The position numbers and the translations under genes are program-made. Under the pieces are notes generated by a model. That model ran no database searches. It was not told where the DNA came from and worked only from the letters and a program-made list of their open reading frames with translations. Of a DNA stretch of 64,000 nucleotides, positions 54,977 to 64,000 are shown piece after piece (position 1 is the stretch's first letter; every line of letters starts with the position of its first letter). Source of the DNA: DASRJG01 sp964647625 (lineage in GTDB: Bacteria > Acidobacteriota > Polarisedimenticolia > Polarisedimenticolales > DASRJG01); NCBI GenBank assembly GCA_964647625.1, contig CAZYHZ010000016.1:1-64000 (forward strand). Reading direction: 5' to 3'.

Positions 54977-56798
54977 GCTGGGTGTCGAGGAACCGCTCGA
55001 GAAGCTCGTCGTCCGCCTTCAGGCGCTCGGGCGGATAGTACGTCTCGTCGATGAGGCTGTAGAGGAATCCGTTCGCCATGTACGTCCTGTAGAAGTACGG
55101 GTTGACGATGACGTGCGTCACGCCTTCGGCCCGCAGGAGGGCAGCGAAGGTCTCCGGGTCTCCGCTCTCGCGGAGGCGCGCCAGGGATGTCGGGGCGCCG
55201 TACGCGCTGTCCGCGACGAAGGGCCGCTCGAGAAAATACAGGCGGTTCTCCCAGAACGAGAACACCCGGCCGTCCGGCGGGACGGTTCGGTTCAGGAAGC
55301 CGGCGAGGTCCCAGCACAGGTTGCGTGAAAGGAGCTCGGCCTTCGACTGCGTGAATGCATCGGAGAGCGGGACGACGGGAAACGGCTGAAGCCGGATCTG
55401 AACGAACGCGATCGCGGCGGCCGCGATCGTCAGCGCGCCGAGCGCGCCGCGAAACTTTCGGAGCGGGACGAGCGGGATCGCCGTGGCGACGACCATCACC
55501 GGTATGAACGCCACGAGATACCGGCCCTGCTTCGAGCCGAGACACCAGGACCCGAACGCCGCGATCGACAGCACGCGCGGGACGGTCGCGAACTCCGTGC
55601 GGCGCCACGGAAACGCCATCGCGGCGAGGAGCAGCGCCATGAAGGTCGCGGAGAACGGTGCGGTGCCGAGGATCCCCGTGTACGGATCGGTCACGAGCTG
55701 CAGCGGCAGGCGCAGGTAGTGTCCGATCTCGCGGTCGGCCCCGCGCCCGTAGCCCATCTCGTGCTGGAACTGCACGTCCTGCGTCACCGACCAGAAGCGC
55801 GAGTGGAAAATCCCGTTCAGGCTCGGATAAAGCGGATTCCCGGTGATGATCGCGTTCTTGATCATCCACGGAGCGACGAGCGCGGCGGTCACGAGCGCGC
55901 AGACGGTGAAGCCGCGCAGCCCGATCCTCCCCTCGCGCGGCCGGGCGAGCGCCACGACCACCAGAACGACGGCGGCCACCGGCCAGACCGTGTATTTCGA
56001 GGCCGCGGCCGCTCCCAAGGCGATCGCGAGGATGCCGAGGCCTCCCCGCTCGCCGTCCTCCCAGTAGCTCCGGAGGCTCTGGAGCGCGCACAGGAACAGC
56101 GCTCCGATCACCGGCTCGACGTACGCCAAGCCGAAATGCCACTGGATCACGCGGCCGGAGAGGTACAGGACGGCGAGCACGCCCGGCCCCATCGGCCCGA
56201 GCATCCGGGAGCCGAGCGGTGCGAGACCGGCGAGCGTCCAGAAAATGAAACCGAAGACGAACGCCTTGGCCGCCGTCTCGCCGCCCCACGACATTGGAAA
56301 GACGTACGACAGGTCGACCAGGTGCGGCATGTTCGCGCCGAGACTCCAGGGCAGCGCTTTGAGCGCTCCGGCTTCGAGGTAGAGCCTCGGGAGGAGCAGG
56401 TGATAGACGTTCTCGTCGTGCTCGAGGATCGGCACCAGCGCCCGGGGAAGCTGGACCAGGACGAACGCGACCGCCCCGACGAGCGGGATGTCCGCCGCGC
56501 CCAGCCTCGGGAACGGCGGCCGCGCTCGCACCAGCCGCGCGGCTCCCATCGCGGCGAGCACGAGCACGACGCCCGCGACGACGCCGGGGCGGAGCGCATG
56601 GACGGCCCCGAGCGCGAACGCGAGTATCGACAGGAGCGCGAAGCCCACCATCGCCGACTGGAACGCGCGCTCGATCGGAGAGCCGCCGGCCTCGCCGGCC
56701 CTCAGGATGCGCGCACGGACCGAAGAGCCCGCGCTCCACATCGCGAGGTGGACGGCCCCGGCCCACGCCAGGGGCCCGGTCAGCTCGGAAACGGTCAC
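54918..56798 (-). CDS. Large polytopic GT-C-type glycosyltransferase-like protein
   Basis: A 626-aa integral membrane protein with about 12 helices and a C-terminal soluble domain (about 500-626). The early loop has VPILEHDENVYHLLLPRLYL; the DEN segment matches the Asp/Glu pair of GT-C catalytic loops. WGGETAAKAFVFG and YVEPVIGALFL lie in the core. The C-terminal part contains THVIVNPYFYRTYM, like the loop domain of ArnT/PMT relatives. The family is too divergent for a substrate. Confidence 0.65.
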   Translation of the reverse strand: MTVSELTGPLAWAGAVHLAMWSAGSSVRARILRAGEAGGSPIERAFQSAMVGFALLSILAFALGAVHALRPGVVAGVVLVLAAMGAARLVRARPPFPRLGAADIPLVGAVAFVLVQLPRALVPILEHDENVYHLLLPRLYLEAGALKALPWSLGANMPHLVDLSYVFPMSWGGETAAKAFVFGFIFWTLAGLAPLGSRMLGPMGPGVLAVLYLSGRVIQWHFGLAYVEPVIGALFLCALQSLRSYWEDGERGGLGILAIALGAAAASKYTVWPVAAVVLVVVALARPREGRIGLRGFTVCALVTAALVAPWMIKNAIITGNPLYPSLNGIFHSRFWSVTQDVQFQHEMGYGRGADREIGHYLRLPLQLVTDPYTGILGTAPFSATFMALLLAAMAFPWRRTEFATVPRVLSIAAFGSWCLGSKQGRYLVAFIPVMVVATAIPLVPLRKFRGALGALTIAAAAIAFVQIRLQPFPVVPLSDAFTQSKAELLSRNLCWDLAGFLNRTVPPDGRVFSFWENRLYFLERPFVADSAYGAPTSLARLRESGDPETFAALLRAEGVTHVIVNPYFYRTYMANGFLYSLIDETYYPPERLKADDELLERFLDTQLTPIPWEGDWVVARLRGAP

Positions 56799-56828
56799 GG
56801 GTGCCGCGGCACGCGGGGGCGCTTGCTT

Positions 56829-58304
56829 TCAGTTCCCTTCGTCATTCGCCTGACCCGACCCGTTCATGAGATGAACGTCGCCGCGGGCCTCGATCCGCAC
56901 CACGGGGCGCGTCCCGTTGTTGATGGGACCCGACGCATCGCCCTGGTCGTCGCCGACCTTGAGCGACGGGATGTCGGTATCGACCCGGCCGTTGGACGTC
57001 TTCGCCTCGACGCGGCAGTAGCTCGACGATGGGAAGTGGGCGGTGACGCTGCCGCTCTTGTTCGAGATCTTGGAGTCTTTGTCGCCGGTGATCGAGGCCC
57101 ACGACACGTCGGCGTTGCCGCCGTCCTGGTCGAGATTGACCGGGCCGTTGACGTCGGCGATCTTCACGTCGCCTCCGTTGATCACCGCGGAGACCGCCGC
57201 GGCGCGCTGCACGGAAGCAGACGAGCGGTCGAGCCTGAGCGTCACACCTGCGGCGCGGTCGATCGCCACGTCGGCCGACGTCGACTCGATCGACAACTCA
57301 CCTTCCGCGTCCTCGATCTTGGCACGCAAGCCGTCGCCCTGGATCTTCAAGGCGCCCTGGACCCCCTCGACGTTGACCTCGGTGTTCCGCACGCGGATGT
57401 CGATCGGGCCCTGGTTCGTCTTCCCGCGCACCGTGCCGCCGTTCATGTCGAAATGGAGCGACGCGGCCATCGAGACGAAATCGACGATGGCGTCCGACGT
57501 GACCGTGATGTCCCCGCGTCCTTCCTTCAGCCGGAGCGACCCGCCGGTCATCTCGATCTCGGCGCCCGCGTCGAGCCCGGTGATCGCCGCTTCGCCCTTG
57601 CGCGCCCGGACCTTGAGCGCGGCCGGCACCGCCGTCATCTGGATCGTGGTGTCCTCCGTGTCCAGGTCGGTGCTTCCGCCGATCTTGGACAGCGACAGCG
57701 ATCCCCCGCTCGCGTGGACGCCGAGGCTTCCGGACATCGAGGCCACCTCGAGCTTCGTGCCGTGAAGCCGCAGGGAGGCGTCGCCCGCGTTGTTGAGCGT
57801 CACGCTGCCCCCGGTGAGATCGGCGCTCAGCGTTCCCGCGCTCTCGCTCACCATCGCTCGAAGATCCGTTCCGCGCAGCTCGTAGCTCCCGGCGGCCCCG
57901 ACGATGATCACCTCGGTTCCGCTCCCGCGAACGCCGATGCCGAAGCTGTAGGGAACCTCGATGTGGACGTGCCGCTCCTTCCCCGGATCCCCAGGGGGCG
58001 GCGCGACGAAAAGCTGTGTACCCGATTGCCAGATGCCGACGGGGATCTCCGGTGCGTCGTCGCCGGGGCCCCGCGATACGACGCGCAGCTCGCGCTCGGC
58101 GCGGGTCTCGATCATCACTTGGCCGCGAATCCCGGAGACCGTCAACGTCGATTCGTTCTCGAGCGGCAGGAGCCCGGTCGCTTCGACCGCGAGCGGCGGC
58201 CCGGCCGGCACATCGGCGCTCGGCGGATCCGGCGCCGCGGCCAGAGCCGCCGTCGCGCCGAGTAAGCCCGCCAAAGCACTGGCCCATCGCGAAGCCGGCT
58301 TCAT
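56829..58304 (-). CDS. Exported beta-helix/DUF4097-like repeat protein
   Basis: A 491-aa protein from the ATG at 58304, which overlaps the rnc stop (ATGA). A signal peptide ends near ATAALAAAPD. The rest is a regular run of short beta-strands rich in Gly, Ser, Asp and Val (for example VTLNNAGDASLRLHG, LEVASMSGSLGVHA, GGDVKIADVNGPVNL), like the parallel beta-helix of DUF4097 proteins. The longer open frame upstream is a shadow of rnc. An adhesin or envelope sensor role is possible; function unknown. Confidence 0.75.
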   Translation of the reverse strand: MKPASRWASALAGLLGATAALAAAPDPPSADVPAGPPLAVEATGLLPLENESTLTVSGIRGQVMIETRAERELRVVSRGPGDDAPEIPVGIWQSGTQLFVAPPPGDPGKERHVHIEVPYSFGIGVRGSGTEVIIVGAAGSYELRGTDLRAMVSESAGTLSADLTGGSVTLNNAGDASLRLHGTKLEVASMSGSLGVHASGGSLSLSKIGGSTDLDTEDTTIQMTAVPAALKVRARKGEAAITGLDAGAEIEMTGGSLRLKEGRGDITVTSDAIVDFVSMAASLHFDMNGGTVRGKTNQGPIDIRVRNTEVNVEGVQGALKIQGDGLRAKIEDAEGELSIESTSADVAIDRAAGVTLRLDRSSASVQRAAAVSAVINGGDVKIADVNGPVNLDQDGGNADVSWASITGDKDSKISNKSGSVTAHFPSSSYCRVEAKTSNGRVDTDIPSLKVGDDQGDASGPINNGTRPVVRIEARGDVHLMNGSGQANDEGN

Positions 58305-59017
58305 TCGCGGCCCTCCGGCCCATCCGCTTCGATCGCGGCGAGCGCTTCCCGGGCCGCGGCGCGCTCGGCGTCCTTCCGGCTCGGCCCGGAGCCGCGTCCT
58401 TTTGACTTCTCGCCGATGACCACCTCCGCGACGAAATCCTGCGCGTGGCCCGGGCCGGTCATCGAGACGATACGGTAGCGCGGTGTCAGACGCCAGCGCG
58501 CCTGAGCGAGCTCTTGAAGCCTCGTTTTCGCGTCGGCATCCGCGCCGCGCGCGGACCGCGTCCGGGCGATCTCGCCGCGGAGCTGACGTCTCACGAACGA
58601 TCGCGCGGCGCGGATCCCTCCGTCGAGGTAGACCGCCGCGAGGATCGATTCGAACGCGTCCGCCAGAAGCGACGCCTTCGCGTGCCCACCCGTCGCGGCC
58701 TCGCCCCGGCCCAGGATCAGCGCATCCCCCAGGCCCAGTCGCCGCGACACCGCCGCCAGCGCCTCGGTGCTCACGACCGCTTGCCGCCGCCGCGTGAGCG
58801 TGCCCTCGTTCGCCCCGGGATCGTCCTGCATCAGCCGCTCGGACACGAGAAACCCCAGGAGCGCATCTCCGAGGAACTCGAACCGCTCGTACGAGAGGCC
58901 GGCGGCTCCCGACCGGTCTTCGTGGGCCCGCGACCGGTGAGTCAACGCTTGCTCCAGGATCGAGCGATCCTCGAAGCGGTAGCCGAGCGTCGCCTCGAGC
59001 CCGGGCGCGATCGTCAA
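58301..59017 (-). CDS. rnc: Ribonuclease III
   Basis: Double-strand RNA endonuclease for rRNA and mRNA processing. I choose the TTG at 59017, which overlaps the previous stop as TTGA and gives 238 aa; an ATG 18 codons earlier would overlap the lipoprotein gene by 58 bases. The catalytic signature is SYERFEFLGDALLGF, with the second acidic cluster in LLADAFESILAAVYLDGG. The double-strand RNA-binding domain (about 165-232) contains the KDAERAAAREAL helix. The ordering with an unrelated lipoprotein is unusual. Confidence 0.94.
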   Translation of the reverse strand: MTIAPGLEATLGYRFEDRSILEQALTHRSRAHEDRSGAAGLSYERFEFLGDALLGFLVSERLMQDDPGANEGTLTRRRQAVVSTEALAAVSRRLGLGDALILGRGEAATGGHAKASLLADAFESILAAVYLDGGIRAARSFVRRQLRGEIARTRSARGADADAKTRLQELAQARWRLTPRYRIVSMTGPGHAQDFVAEVVIGEKSKGRGSGPSRKDAERAAAREALAAIEADGPEGRE

Positions 59018-59535
59018 GGCCTTTGGCTCCGCGGCGGATCGGGCACCGAGTCGGCCACCTTGGTGAGCCACCGCTGCGGCCCGCCTTTGTGCTCGAACCG
59101 CTGGCCGCCGCGATCCACGGTGAAGATCCGGAGCGTGCGGCCGTGATCATCGACCAGCAGATCCTCGCGCAAGTGTATCGTTTTCTTCGACGGGTAGATC
59201 CGCTCTTCCGCGATATCGGTGGTCAGCGTCGCCGTGTCGGGATCGTACGTCGTCGTGACGGTGGACGTGGCGGCGAGCTTCCCGTCCAGCGTCTCCTGGC
59301 AGCGACCGTCCCACTCACAGCGCGTCGACTGCGTCCCGTCGGGAGACCTCCGCGTGGAACGGACGTACCAGCGACCGTCGATCTCCGTGATCGAAACGAT
59401 CGACAGCCCCTCCCCCGCCCGGCGCACCCACGTGCCGCGAAGGCCCGTGTCCGAAACCATCGGAGGAAGGTCGCAGGCCCCAAGCAGCAGGATCGAGCCG
59501 AGCATCCAGCCCGGCATTCTCTTGAATCGTGTCAT
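59014..59535 (-). CDS. Lipoprotein of unknown function
   Basis: A 173-aa protein from the ATG at 59535 that overlaps the glycosyltransferase stop (ATGA). The signal peptide ends in a lipobox, ILLLGAC, so Cys21 is probably lipidated. The mature part looks like an all-beta lipocalin-type sheet (GTWVRRAGEGLSIVSITEIDG ... LDGKLAATSTVTTTYDPD), with a CEWDGRC disulfide candidate. No family is recognised. The open frame upstream is antisense or wrong phase. Confidence 0.72.
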   Translation of the reverse strand: MTRFKRMPGWMLGSILLLGACDLPPMVSDTGLRGTWVRRAGEGLSIVSITEIDGRWYVRSTRRSPDGTQSTRCEWDGRCQETLDGKLAATSTVTTTYDPDTATLTTDIAEERIYPSKKTIHLREDLLVDDHGRTLRIFTVDRGGQRFEHKGGPQRWLTKVADSVPDPPRSQRP

Positions 59536-61259
59536 CGCGACGACTCTGCCTCCACGCTCTTGACGAGATCCGGATCGAGCGAGACGCCGAACGCGGCGGC
59601 CCTCCGCGCGGCAGAAAGCGCCCCCGCGCGGTCGCCGATCGAAGCGTACGCGACGACCAGATTCGTCCATCCTACGGTGTGCCGCGGCCATGCCGCGAGG
59701 GCCTTTTCCAGCGCGGGCACAGCTTCGGCCCCCCGGCCGGAAACCACCAGGAGCGCCGCGAGGTTCGCGGCCGCATCCGGCTGCGCCGGCTCGGCCCGGA
59801 GCGCCGCGCGATAGCACTGCTCGGCGTCCTCGGGGCGTCCGCGCGCCGCCTCCGCGTAACCCCGGTTGAACCACGCGATCGCATTGGCCGGATCGAGATC
59901 GGTTGCCTGCTTGCCCAGCTCGGCGGCGGCATCCGCTCGCCCGGACTTGATCTCGACGTCGGTGAGCACGGCGAGCGCGGACGCCCGTTCCGTGCGCAGG
60001 TAATCGCCGCTCGGGACGGACAGAGACAGCGCGAGCGCGGCGATCCCCGCGACCGCCGGCCCAAGGCGCCGCAGCGAGGGCAGCGCCGCCGCGCCGATCC
60101 CGGCCGGAACCGCAAGCAGGAAGGCGAGCGGCAGCCGGTGCCGGCTCGAGACGTAGAATACGAGCGGAGCCGCTGCGGCGACGGCCACCGCCGACCACAG
60201 CGAGAATCCACCCGTGCGCGAGAATCCGATCGCCGCCGTCCCGAGGACGGCCAGCCCGAACAGGACCGCGAACGGAAGCGGCGCCGCGAACCGCACGGGA
60301 TCGGTATCGAGCGACGGCGTGTAGTCGAGCCCATGTTCGGCGTTGTCGAGCGTCAAGAGGAGCCGCCGGCCCACGAGCACGAGCGTGCCGGCCGGATCGG
60401 CCGCCCGGGTGCGCAGGCCTTCGCGCCACCAGAACGAATCCGCGGCGGCCCCGTCGAGCGCGCGTCCAGCGCGGCGGCTGGCCTCGTCGATCGCCTCCTG
60501 CTGCTGCGTCGCGAGATTCCCCGAAAACCCCCGCGACGGTGTGTAGACCCCCGCGGCGCCGGGGGCGTTCCCGAGCCAGAACACGACGCCGCCGTTCGCC
60601 GATACCGGAACGACGTGACCGCCGGCGGAGGCGTTGTGCACGAGGGTCGGGATCAGCACGGCAACGGATCCGGCGATGACGGCGAGCGACCGCGAGAATC
60701 GCCGGCGTGCGGCGTCGCCCACAGCCAAGACGGGAGCGAGCGGCAGGAAGTTCGGCCGGAGGAGGGACAGAAGGCCGACGGAGGCCCCCGTGGCGGCACC
60801 CTGCGCAGGCCCCATGCGGAAGGCCAGCGCGACGGATCCCGCCAGCGCGAGGAGCGCCCAGGACTCACCCAGCGGATGAGACGCGAAGAACATCGCCGGG
60901 TGGTAGAGCAGCACGATCGCCGCCGTGCACAGGCCGGCCGTCTCCCCCGCCGCCCTGCGCGACACCGAGCTCAGGATTGCCGCGGCCGCGACGACTGCGA
61001 GATGCTGAATTGCAAACAGCGTCCGCCACGCTTCACCGAACGCCCGGAAGAAGAGCGACAGCCCCCATCCGTACAGCGGCGGCATGTAATACACGCCGGG
61101 TGGCGCGGTTCCCGCGGCGAGCGCGTGCGCGGCGGCGGTGTAGTAGCTGCCATCGAGAATGGGATGTGCGAAGGTCGGATCGAAGCTCGGTTGAACCAGG
61201 ACGTACGCCAGACGGATGGCGACCCCGAGGCCGAGTACGACGGCCAGACGGGCGCTCAC
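59532..61259 (-). CDS. Membrane glycosyltransferase-like protein with C-terminal TPRs
   Basis: A 575-aa protein from a GTG that overlaps the previous stop (GTGA). About ten transmembrane helices are predicted, with an early loop FAHPILDGSYYTAAAHAL carrying an Asp typical of GT-C enzymes and YVSSRHRLPLAFLL later. The soluble tail (about 420-575) has at least three TPR units (AIAWFNRGYAEAARGRPEDA, AAANLAALLVVSGRGAEAV, VGWTNLVVAYASIGDRAGAL). Probably a sugar transferase of the envelope; donor and acceptor unknown. Confidence 0.72.
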   Translation of the reverse strand: MSARLAVVLGLGVAIRLAYVLVQPSFDPTFAHPILDGSYYTAAAHALAAGTAPPGVYYMPPLYGWGLSLFFRAFGEAWRTLFAIQHLAVVAAAAILSSVSRRAAGETAGLCTAAIVLLYHPAMFFASHPLGESWALLALAGSVALAFRMGPAQGAATGASVGLLSLLRPNFLPLAPVLAVGDAARRRFSRSLAVIAGSVAVLIPTLVHNASAGGHVVPVSANGGVVFWLGNAPGAAGVYTPSRGFSGNLATQQQEAIDEASRRAGRALDGAAADSFWWREGLRTRAADPAGTLVLVGRRLLLTLDNAEHGLDYTPSLDTDPVRFAAPLPFAVLFGLAVLGTAAIGFSRTGGFSLWSAVAVAAAAPLVFYVSSRHRLPLAFLLAVPAGIGAAALPSLRRLGPAVAGIAALALSLSVPSGDYLRTERASALAVLTDVEIKSGRADAAAELGKQATDLDPANAIAWFNRGYAEAARGRPEDAEQCYRAALRAEPAQPDAAANLAALLVVSGRGAEAVPALEKALAAWPRHTVGWTNLVVAYASIGDRAGALSAARRAAAFGVSLDPDLVKSVEAESSR

Positions 61260-64000
61260 GGGCGGCCGAGCCTGCGCCGCGCCTCCGCCCGGCCGGAGAC
61301 GACCCCCTCGGTCGTCTCGCCCAGCCCGATCGCTCGATCGAACAGCGTGAGCGCCCCCTGAGCGTCGCCCCGCGCGAGGAGCAGGCCGCCGAGCAGCGCG
61401 TACGGCGGTCCCGACGCGGGTGCGCGAGCGATCGCATCGCGGTACAGGCGCTCGGCCTCCTGGAGACGGCCCTGGGCCTGGCGCACCGCACCCAACCGGT
61501 ATGCGGCGCCGGCGCTCCGGGGATAGAGCTCGACCGCGCGCGAAAGGTGAGCGTCGGCCTCGGCGAGATTTCCGGCGAACAGGTCGAGATAGCCGGCCCC
61601 GACCAGCGATTCGAGCCGGTCGGGCTCGTAGCGGAGGGCGAGCGCGAACTGCTCGCGGGCCTCGTCGAGCCGCATGTGCCGCTGCGCGTCGAGAGCGCCT
61701 CGCTCGGCGCGCTCGGCCACGAGATAGCGCGCGTAGCGATGGCCCGAGTCGGCGATGGGGATCAGCTTGTCGAACGCCTCTTTCACGCGCGCTTGGAACA
61801 GCAGCACCTCGCCGTCCCGGGAGTCGTCGGACCCAGCGGCGAGGGAGAGGAAGGATTCGCGATCGTCGCCGGAAAGTCCTAGACGGCCCGCGCGCTCCTC
61901 GCGCGTCGCGCGGGCGGCCCGAATCGCGAGGAGGTTCGGGGCCACCGTCTCGTCGAACGCCCCTCGCGGAGCTCGGAACTCGATCGCAGGCCGGTCATCG
62001 GTCGTGCGCAGCGCGGAGGCCGTCATGCGCCGGATCTCTTGCTCGTCCATCTGGTAGAACGACAGAACCTCCAGCGGGCCACGGACGCCAACCTCCTGGA
62101 GGCTCCGTGAGACTTTGTCTCGGCCGTACCGCGCACGCAGCTCCGCGAGATCGACCGGGGGGAAGGGCTCCACGCGACCGAGCAGGACGGTCGCCACCCC
62201 GACGTTGAACGCCCTCACGTGGGGAAACACGTCGGCAAACGTGCCCACCATCGTTCGCCAGTCCTCCGGCCGCGTGCGGACGAGGGGCGACCAGTGGCAC
62301 ATCACGCCGCCCGGGGCGAGACGAGCCTTGCACTGCTCCAGGAAATCCTTGCTGTAGAGCGCGCCGGACCCCGAGAGTGACGGGAAGTTCGGTTGCGACT
62401 CGATCACGTCGAACCGCTCGCGGCTCACGCGCAGGAAGTTCTTGGCGTCGTCGATCCGAAGATCGAGCGCGGGTTGGTCGAGCACCTGCTCGTTCCGGTC
62501 GGAGAAGAACCGGCTCGCGACTTGCACTCCCTTTTCGAGCTCGACGACGGTCAATTGCCCGACATCGTAGCCGGCCATCGCCCCCGCAGTCACCCCCGCG
62601 CCCAAGCCAACGACGCACGCCCGCCTGACGGGCCCCGGATGCAGCATCATCGGCAGATGCCCGAGCATGCGCTGCACGATCATGTCTTCGAAAGAATCCG
62701 ACGCCGTGGGACTCCCGTTGACCGAGATGAACTTCCCCTTGGGGGACTCGAAGGAAATGATCGTTTCGTTGAATCCTTCCGTGTAGGTCGTCGGGCGATA
62801 GTCCGCGACAACGCCTGCGACGGAAACATGGCCCGCGTCGTCCATGAACGTGCGCGGCTCGAAATACACTCCCGCACCGAGCAACGCCTTGTTCCACGCC
62901 GGCGCGAAGGCCAAGATCAGGACGAGCGCGATGGTCCCGACGCCTCCGAGCATCGCGAATCGCGTCTCAAGCCGGCCGGGCTCAGCCAGTAGCGAGCCGA
63001 AGGCCAGCGCGATCGACACCGCGATCACGAGCTTGAACGTCACCTCGGTCCCGACGGTCGGCAGGAGCACGAACCCTGTCAAGAACGCGCCGAGGATCGC
63101 GCCGGCGGTGTTCGAGGTGTATGCGCGCCCGATGCTCCGGCCCATCCCCCGCCCGCCCGCGGCGGCGAGGCGAACGACGACCGGGAACGTGCCGCCGAAG
63201 ACGATCGCGGGAGGAAGGACGGTCAGAAACGACAGTCCCAGCTTCGTCAGCGTCATTCCGGAGTACGACACGCCGAGGTGGCGCAGGATGCGCAGGAACA
63301 GGAGCGGTATCTGATTCACGGCCAGGAATCCCGCGACCGTGGTCAGGGCCACGCCCCCTTGCGTCAAGGCCAAGAGCCGGACCGGCGCGGACGTGCGATC
63401 GGACCACGGTCCGAAGGCTGCCGACCCGACCGCCAGTCCCAGAAGGAACACCGAGAGCATGGCCGCGAACGAGTAGACGGTGGAGCCGAACGCCAGCACG
63501 AGCACGCGAAACCAGACGACCTCGAACGCGAGTGCGGCCAGACCGCTGCCGAAGGCGACCCAGAGGGGCCACGATTCCGGGCTCGACAGCGGACTCGCAG
63601 CCGGGCCCGAAGCGGTTTCCGCGGCCGGAGCGGGCACCTCCCGGTCGTCCCGCTCTCCCCTTCGATCCAGCATGAAGGCCGTCGAGGCGACCGTCACGTT
63701 GATCGCAATGGCGATCCACGTCGTCCGGCTCAATCCGAGATTCGGCAGCAGCCAGAATCCCGCGACGAAGCAACCGAGAGCGGCCCCGAGCGTATTGACG
63801 AAATAGAGCAAGCCGACCGCCAGCCCGACACGCGCCTTCTCGCGGAGCAACCCTCGACCCAACGCCGGCAACGTCCCTCCCATGAGGACCGTCGGAACCA
63901 GAAGGAGGCCGACGCTCATCACGAAACGGACAGCCGACTTGAGGAGGAACCAGTCGGGAAGCAGCGGGAAGACGCGGTCGTACACGCCGCCGGCTCCCGC
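61256..64000 (-). CDS. Spermidine-synthase-like membrane protein with TPR tail, 5' end beyond the window
   Basis: The frame is open to the window edge, so the N-terminus is missing; about 914 residues are seen. The first half is a polytopic domain of the MFS-like type fused to spermidine-synthase relatives (LVPTVLMGGTLPALGR, GGTFPVVVRLAAA and several glycine-rich helices). Next is a Rossmann domain with a SAM/decarboxylated-SAM-type motif (CVVGLGAGVTAGAMAG ... VVELEKGVQ). The C-terminal third has TPR units (LDEAREQFALALRYEPD, LAEADAHLSRAVELYPRS, LQEAERLYRDAIARAP). Polyamine synthesis is not assured: key catalytic Asp residues of SpeE could not be placed. It is coupled by GTGA to the next gene. 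Confidence 0.78.
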   Translation of the reverse strand, partial: AGAGGVYDRVFPLLPDWFLLKSAVRFVMSVGLLLVPTVLMGGTLPALGRGLLREKARVGLAVGLLYFVNTLGAALGCFVAGFWLLPNLGLSRTTWIAIAINVTVASTAFMLDRRGERDDREVPAPAAETASGPAASPLSSPESWPLWVAFGSGLAALAFEVVWFRVLVLAFGSTVYSFAAMLSVFLLGLAVGSAAFGPWSDRTSAPVRLLALTQGGVALTTVAGFLAVNQIPLLFLRILRHLGVSYSGMTLTKLGLSFLTVLPPAIVFGGTFPVVVRLAAAGGRGMGRSIGRAYTSNTAGAILGAFLTGFVLLPTVGTEVTFKLVIAVSIALAFGSLLAEPGRLETRFAMLGGVGTIALVLILAFAPAWNKALLGAGVYFEPRTFMDDAGHVSVAGVVADYRPTTYTEGFNETIISFESPKGKFISVNGSPTASDSFEDMIVQRMLGHLPMMLHPGPVRRACVVGLGAGVTAGAMAGYDVGQLTVVELEKGVQVASRFFSDRNEQVLDQPALDLRIDDAKNFLRVSRERFDVIESQPNFPSLSGSGALYSKDFLEQCKARLAPGGVMCHWSPLVRTRPEDWRTMVGTFADVFPHVRAFNVGVATVLLGRVEPFPPVDLAELRARYGRDKVSRSLQEVGVRGPLEVLSFYQMDEQEIRRMTASALRTTDDRPAIEFRAPRGAFDETVAPNLLAIRAARATREERAGRLGLSGDDRESFLSLAAGSDDSRDGEVLLFQARVKEAFDKLIPIADSGHRYARYLVAERAERGALDAQRHMRLDEAREQFALALRYEPDRLESLVGAGYLDLFAGNLAEADAHLSRAVELYPRSAGAAYRLGAVRQAQGRLQEAERLYRDAIARAPASGPPYALLGGLLLARGDAQGALTLFDRAIGLGETTEGVVSGRAEARRRLGRP

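Overview
The window is about 64 kb of GC-rich, densely packed chromosomal DNA with almost no spacing between genes. Many genes are joined by ATGA, GTGA, TTGA or TGATG overlaps. The gene content points to a Gram-negative, diderm bacterium: there is an LPS-assembly lipoprotein (LptE), a BatA-E/MoxR operon, a propionyl/methylmalonyl-CoA set, RNase J together with RNase III, and large secreted kelch-repeat proteins. This mix is most like an uncultured Acidobacteriota-type genome, but no rRNA or other phylogenetic marker was available to test that. I saw no tRNA, rRNA, CRISPR array, phage or IS element. No gap between genes exceeds 300 bases.

Layout. 1-8507 (minus) is a housekeeping operon: ribH, nusB, leuS, lptE, holA, guaA and the 5' part of dnaE. 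8553-12272 (minus) carries a thioredoxin-fold/YyaL-like protein, mtnP and a PfkB kinase. 12393-13532 is a GAF-GGDEF diguanylate cyclase. A palindromic REP-like element at 13530-13602 separates it from an acyl-CoA dehydrogenase, meaB and methylmalonyl-CoA epimerase operon. 16463-25158 holds two very large secreted beta-propeller proteins flanking a HiPIP-like protein and a serine/threonine dehydratase. 31992-41258 (minus) is a moxR-DUF58-batABCDE-hemW operon with a near-consensus promoter. 41443-44967 is a small chemosensory cluster (MCP, CheW, CheA). 44964-52085 holds trxA, rsmA, RNase J, ftsK, a CitE-like lyase and amrS. 52131-64000 is dominated by polytopic glycosyltransferase-like proteins, with rnc, a lipoprotein, a DUF4097-like repeat protein and, at the edge, a spermidine-synthase-like membrane protein fused to TPRs.

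Most notable region: 25175-31927. Four overlapping genes encode a cytoplasmic parvulin-like protein, an ABC exporter with two cyclic-nucleotide-binding domains and a C39 double-glycine peptidase, an HlyD-type adaptor, and a sigma-54 activator with no input domain. Ten bases past the activator stop lies a near-perfect sigma-54 promoter. It reads into two tiny genes whose products share an aligned leader (KDL, eight residues, GG), followed by a rho-independent terminator. The simplest reading is a self-contained, sigma-54-controlled system that makes, trims and exports two short peptides. No peptide-modifying enzyme is present, and the role of the peptides (signal, toxin or other) is unknown.
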